The notes under the pieces: generated by a model
The model's database searches: none
The model's input: only the letters and a program-made list of their open reading frames with translations
Told to the model about the DNA's origin: nothing
Made by a program: the position numbers and the translations under genes
DNA from: Tranzscheliella williamsii
Taxonomy: Eukaryota; Basidiomycota; Ustilaginomycetes; Ustilaginales; Ustilaginaceae
Reading direction: 5' to 3'
DNA length: 64,000 nt
Assembly: GCA_023212725.1 (NCBI GenBank)
Contig: JALBYF010000063.1
Span: 1-64,000 of the forward strand
Part shown: one piece after another, positions 62,432-64,000 of the stretch
How the letters are laid out: every line of letters starts with the position of its first letter
Position numbering within the stretch: position 1 is the first letter of the stretch

Positions 62432-63622
62432 ATGGCACCGAAACCGTGTGTCATCTGCGCCAAGGACCGGGCGGTACTGCGTCGTCCCAAGACGGGCCAG
62501 CAGATCTGCCGCGAATGCTTCTATTACGTTTTCGAGACCGAGGTGCACCATACCATTGTGTCGAACAAGCTCTTTCGACGCGGTGACCGGGTGGCGATTG
62601 GCGCGTCGGGGGGCAAGGACTCGACGGTGCTTGCGCACTGCATGAAATTGCTCAACGAGAGGTACGACTACGGGCTGGATCTGTTCCTGCTGAGTATCGA
62701 CGAAGGCATCACCGGATACCGGGACGACTCGCTGGAGACGGTCAAGCGGAACCAGCAGCAGTACCAGCTGCCGCTCAAGGTGCTAGGCTATGGCGAGCTG
62801 TACGGCTGGACGATGGACGACATTGTCAAGACCGTGGGGCGCAAGAACAACTGCACCTTTTGTGGTGTCTTCCGCCGGCAGGCACTAGATCGCGGCGCGG
62901 CGTCCCTGGGCGTCGACCACATCGTCACCGGGCACAACGCCGACGATGTTGCAGAGACGGTTCTCATGAACGTCCTCCGCGGCGATATTGCCAGGCTGGA
63001 ACGATGCACGGAGATCGTCACCAAGGGGCCGGATGGGTCCGAAGAACCCGGCCACGAAGGTTGCGGCGCTGGCGGCGCCAACGCGATGGGCATTGGCGGC
63101 AGCGGGATCCGCCGAAGCAAACCGTTCATGTACGCCTACGAAAAGGAGATTGTCATGTACGCCTACTTCAAGAAGCTGGACTACTTCTCCACAGAGTGTA
63201 TCTACTCGCCCAATGCGTACCGCGGCTACGCGCGGACATTCCTCAAGGATCTCGAATCGATCCGTCCATCGTCGATCGTCGACATCATCCAGTCCGGCCA
63301 GAACCTCAAAGTCTCCAGCCTCGTCAAGCAGAACCGCAAGGCAGAACTGCAAAACTGCCTCCGCTGCGGTTATATTTCGTCCAACAAGGTCTGCAAGGCC
63401 TGTATCCTGCTCGAAGGCCTCGAGAAGGGCACGCCGTCGTTGGGCATCGGCAGCGAAAAGTCGAGAAAGATCAAGGACATCCGACACGACCACGCCGCCA
63501 AGGACGGCGTGGACCCGCCGCAGCAGACTTCCGAAAGGAGGATCCCGAAGTGGACCGGCGTCGTTCGGGACCCGCCACAGGCGGCCACGAGCAGAGGTGC
63601 CAAAGTTGACCTCAGCTTCTAG
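62432..63622 (+). CDS. NCS6: Cytoplasmic tRNA 2-thiolation protein 1 (Ncs6/Ctu1)
   Basis: Intronless, 396 aa, ATG at 62432. The N-terminal zinc site ([10 protein letters not shown]...ICRECF) is followed by the PP-loop SGGKDST at residues 59-65. Then come [18 protein letters not shown] with its catalytic Cxx[20 protein letters not shown], and the C-terminal zinc ribbon [16 protein letters not shown]. All hallmark cysteines are present. With Ncs2/Ctu2 it adds sulphur to U34 of tRNA-Lys, -Glu and -Gln using Urm1 as carrier. A Gly-rich insertion ([20 protein letters not shown]) precedes the conserved KPF block and is longer than usual. The last ~45 residues are variable and basic. Confidence 0.95.
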   Translation: MAPKPCVICAKDRAVLRRPKTGQQICRECFYYVFETEVHHTIVSNKLFRRGDRVAIGASGGKDSTVLAHCMKLLNERYDYGLDLFLLSIDEGITGYRDDSLETVKRNQQQYQLPLKVLGYGELYGWTMDDIVKTVGRKNNCTFCGVFRRQALDRGAASLGVDHIVTGHNADDVAETVLMNVLRGDIARLERCTEIVTKGPDGSEEPGHEGCGAGGANAMGIGGSGIRRSKPFMYAYEKEIVMYAYFKKLDYFSTECIYSPNAYRGYARTFLKDLESIRPSSIVDIIQSGQNLKVSSLVKQNRKAELQNCLRCGYISSNKVCKACILLEGLEKGTPSLGIGSEKSRKIKDIRHDHAAKDGVDPPQQTSERRIPKWTGVVRDPPQAATSRGAKVDLSF

Positions 63623-63734
63623 CCAGACCGCCCGGCATCTGCATCGCATTGCACGCTTTCCATCCCTGTATTTGTACGGCAACACAGACACATGAACACT
63701 GCACACATGAGCGAGGCTGAGGAGGAGCAATCTG

Positions 63735-64000
63735 TCAGGCATCGGTGGTGCGTCGAGCAAGATCGACCGAGGCTTCGAGGTCGCGGCCCTCGTCCCAGAT
63801 CCACGTCTTGACGGTGCCGTCGTCGCCACACGAGGCGAGGAGGCTCTGGGCCTTGTTCCAGACGGCGCCATAGGCGACGTTGTTGTTGGTCGAGAGCGAG
63901 GAAAGGTCGGCGACGGTGGCGTTTTTGCCCATGTTGGCGGTGAGGCCCGGGCGAGCGATGCTGTAGAGGCTGTCGCGGCCGTGCCCCTCGAGTGTCTGCA
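63735..64000 (-). CDS. WD40-repeat protein, C-terminal end only
   Basis: The minus-strand frame enters from the right edge (first full codon at 63996-63998) and stops at 63735-63737. The 88 visible residues include QTLEGHGRDSLYSIARPG, YGAVWNKAQSLLASCGDDG and TVKTWIWDEGRDL. The LLASCGDDGTVKTW stretch is a typical final WD40 blade, so this is the C-terminus of a beta-propeller protein. It resembles the last blade of Cia1-type proteins, but many WD40 families look alike here and no specific identity is claimed. It is convergent with NCS6, 112 bp between stops. Confidence 0.7.
   Translation of the reverse strand, partial: QTLEGHGRDSLYSIARPGLTANMGKNATVADLSSLSTNNNVAYGAVWNKAQSLLASCGDDGTVKTWIWDEGRDLEASVDLARRTTDA

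Noticed and set aside
62885..63871. 328-codon minus-strand frame
   Set aside because: Antisense of NCS6, which is unambiguous on the plus strand.
1..64000. CRISPR arrays, insertion sequences, LTRs or operons of prokaryotic type
   Set aside because: No direct-repeat/spacer pattern, transposase, reverse transcriptase or terminal repeats were seen, and the DNA is clearly fungal nuclear.

Overview
The window is nuclear DNA of a filamentous or dimorphic fungus. It is most likely a basidiomycete, and within that a smut-like Ustilaginomycotina, although that placement is inference. Genes are dense on both strands. Long ORFs are uninterrupted (TEL1 alone is 9.4 kb). Small genes are split by short introns with GTAAGT/GTATGT-type donors and CAG/TAG acceptors. 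The gene content is eukaryotic and fungal: velvet factors, a CFEM protein, a YAT-type permease, Tel1 and Argonaute. I recognised no tRNA, rRNA, transposon, insertion sequence or CRISPR array.

Left third (1-27 kb): the 3'-truncated phenylalanyl-tRNA synthetase beta gene (-), an EST1/SMG7-like NMD factor (-), Argonaute (-), a DUF2461 protein with an acidic tail (+), proteasome subunit beta-4/PRE1 (-), kinetochore MIS12/MTW1 (+), a fatty-acid-hydroxylase superfamily membrane enzyme (-) and TEL1/ATM (-).

Middle (27-45 kb): prephenate dehydrogenase TYR1 (+), U4/U6.U5 snRNP 27K protein (-), complex I subunit NDUFB4/B15 (+, four exons), a PX-domain protein (-), a CFEM/GPI cell-surface protein (-), an amino-acid permease (-), a DUF1989 protein (+), the copper chaperone ATX1 (+) and the splicing helicase PRP16 (-). 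The permease and DUF1989 gene are divergent and share an upstream region with three GATAAG motifs. A speculative cysteine-rich minus-strand gene lies near 34.7-35.4 kb.

Right third (45-64 kb): a 4.8-kb gene-poor stretch leads to two velvet-domain regulators arranged tail to tail. A further 2.9-kb gene-poor stretch follows, then a UBP12/USP15-like deubiquitinase (-), BCS1 (-), NCS6/CTU1 (+) and the C-terminal end of a WD40 protein (-).

Most genes are housekeeping: translation, tRNA thiolation, splicing, proteasome, respiration and DNA-damage signalling. The parts that stand out are the velvet pair with its large non-coding flanks, an Argonaute with a DEDD catalytic set and an internal RGG tract, and the nitrogen-type divergent pair. 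Exon junctions were worked out by hand from splice consensus, reading-phase agreement and family alignment from memory; no search was run.
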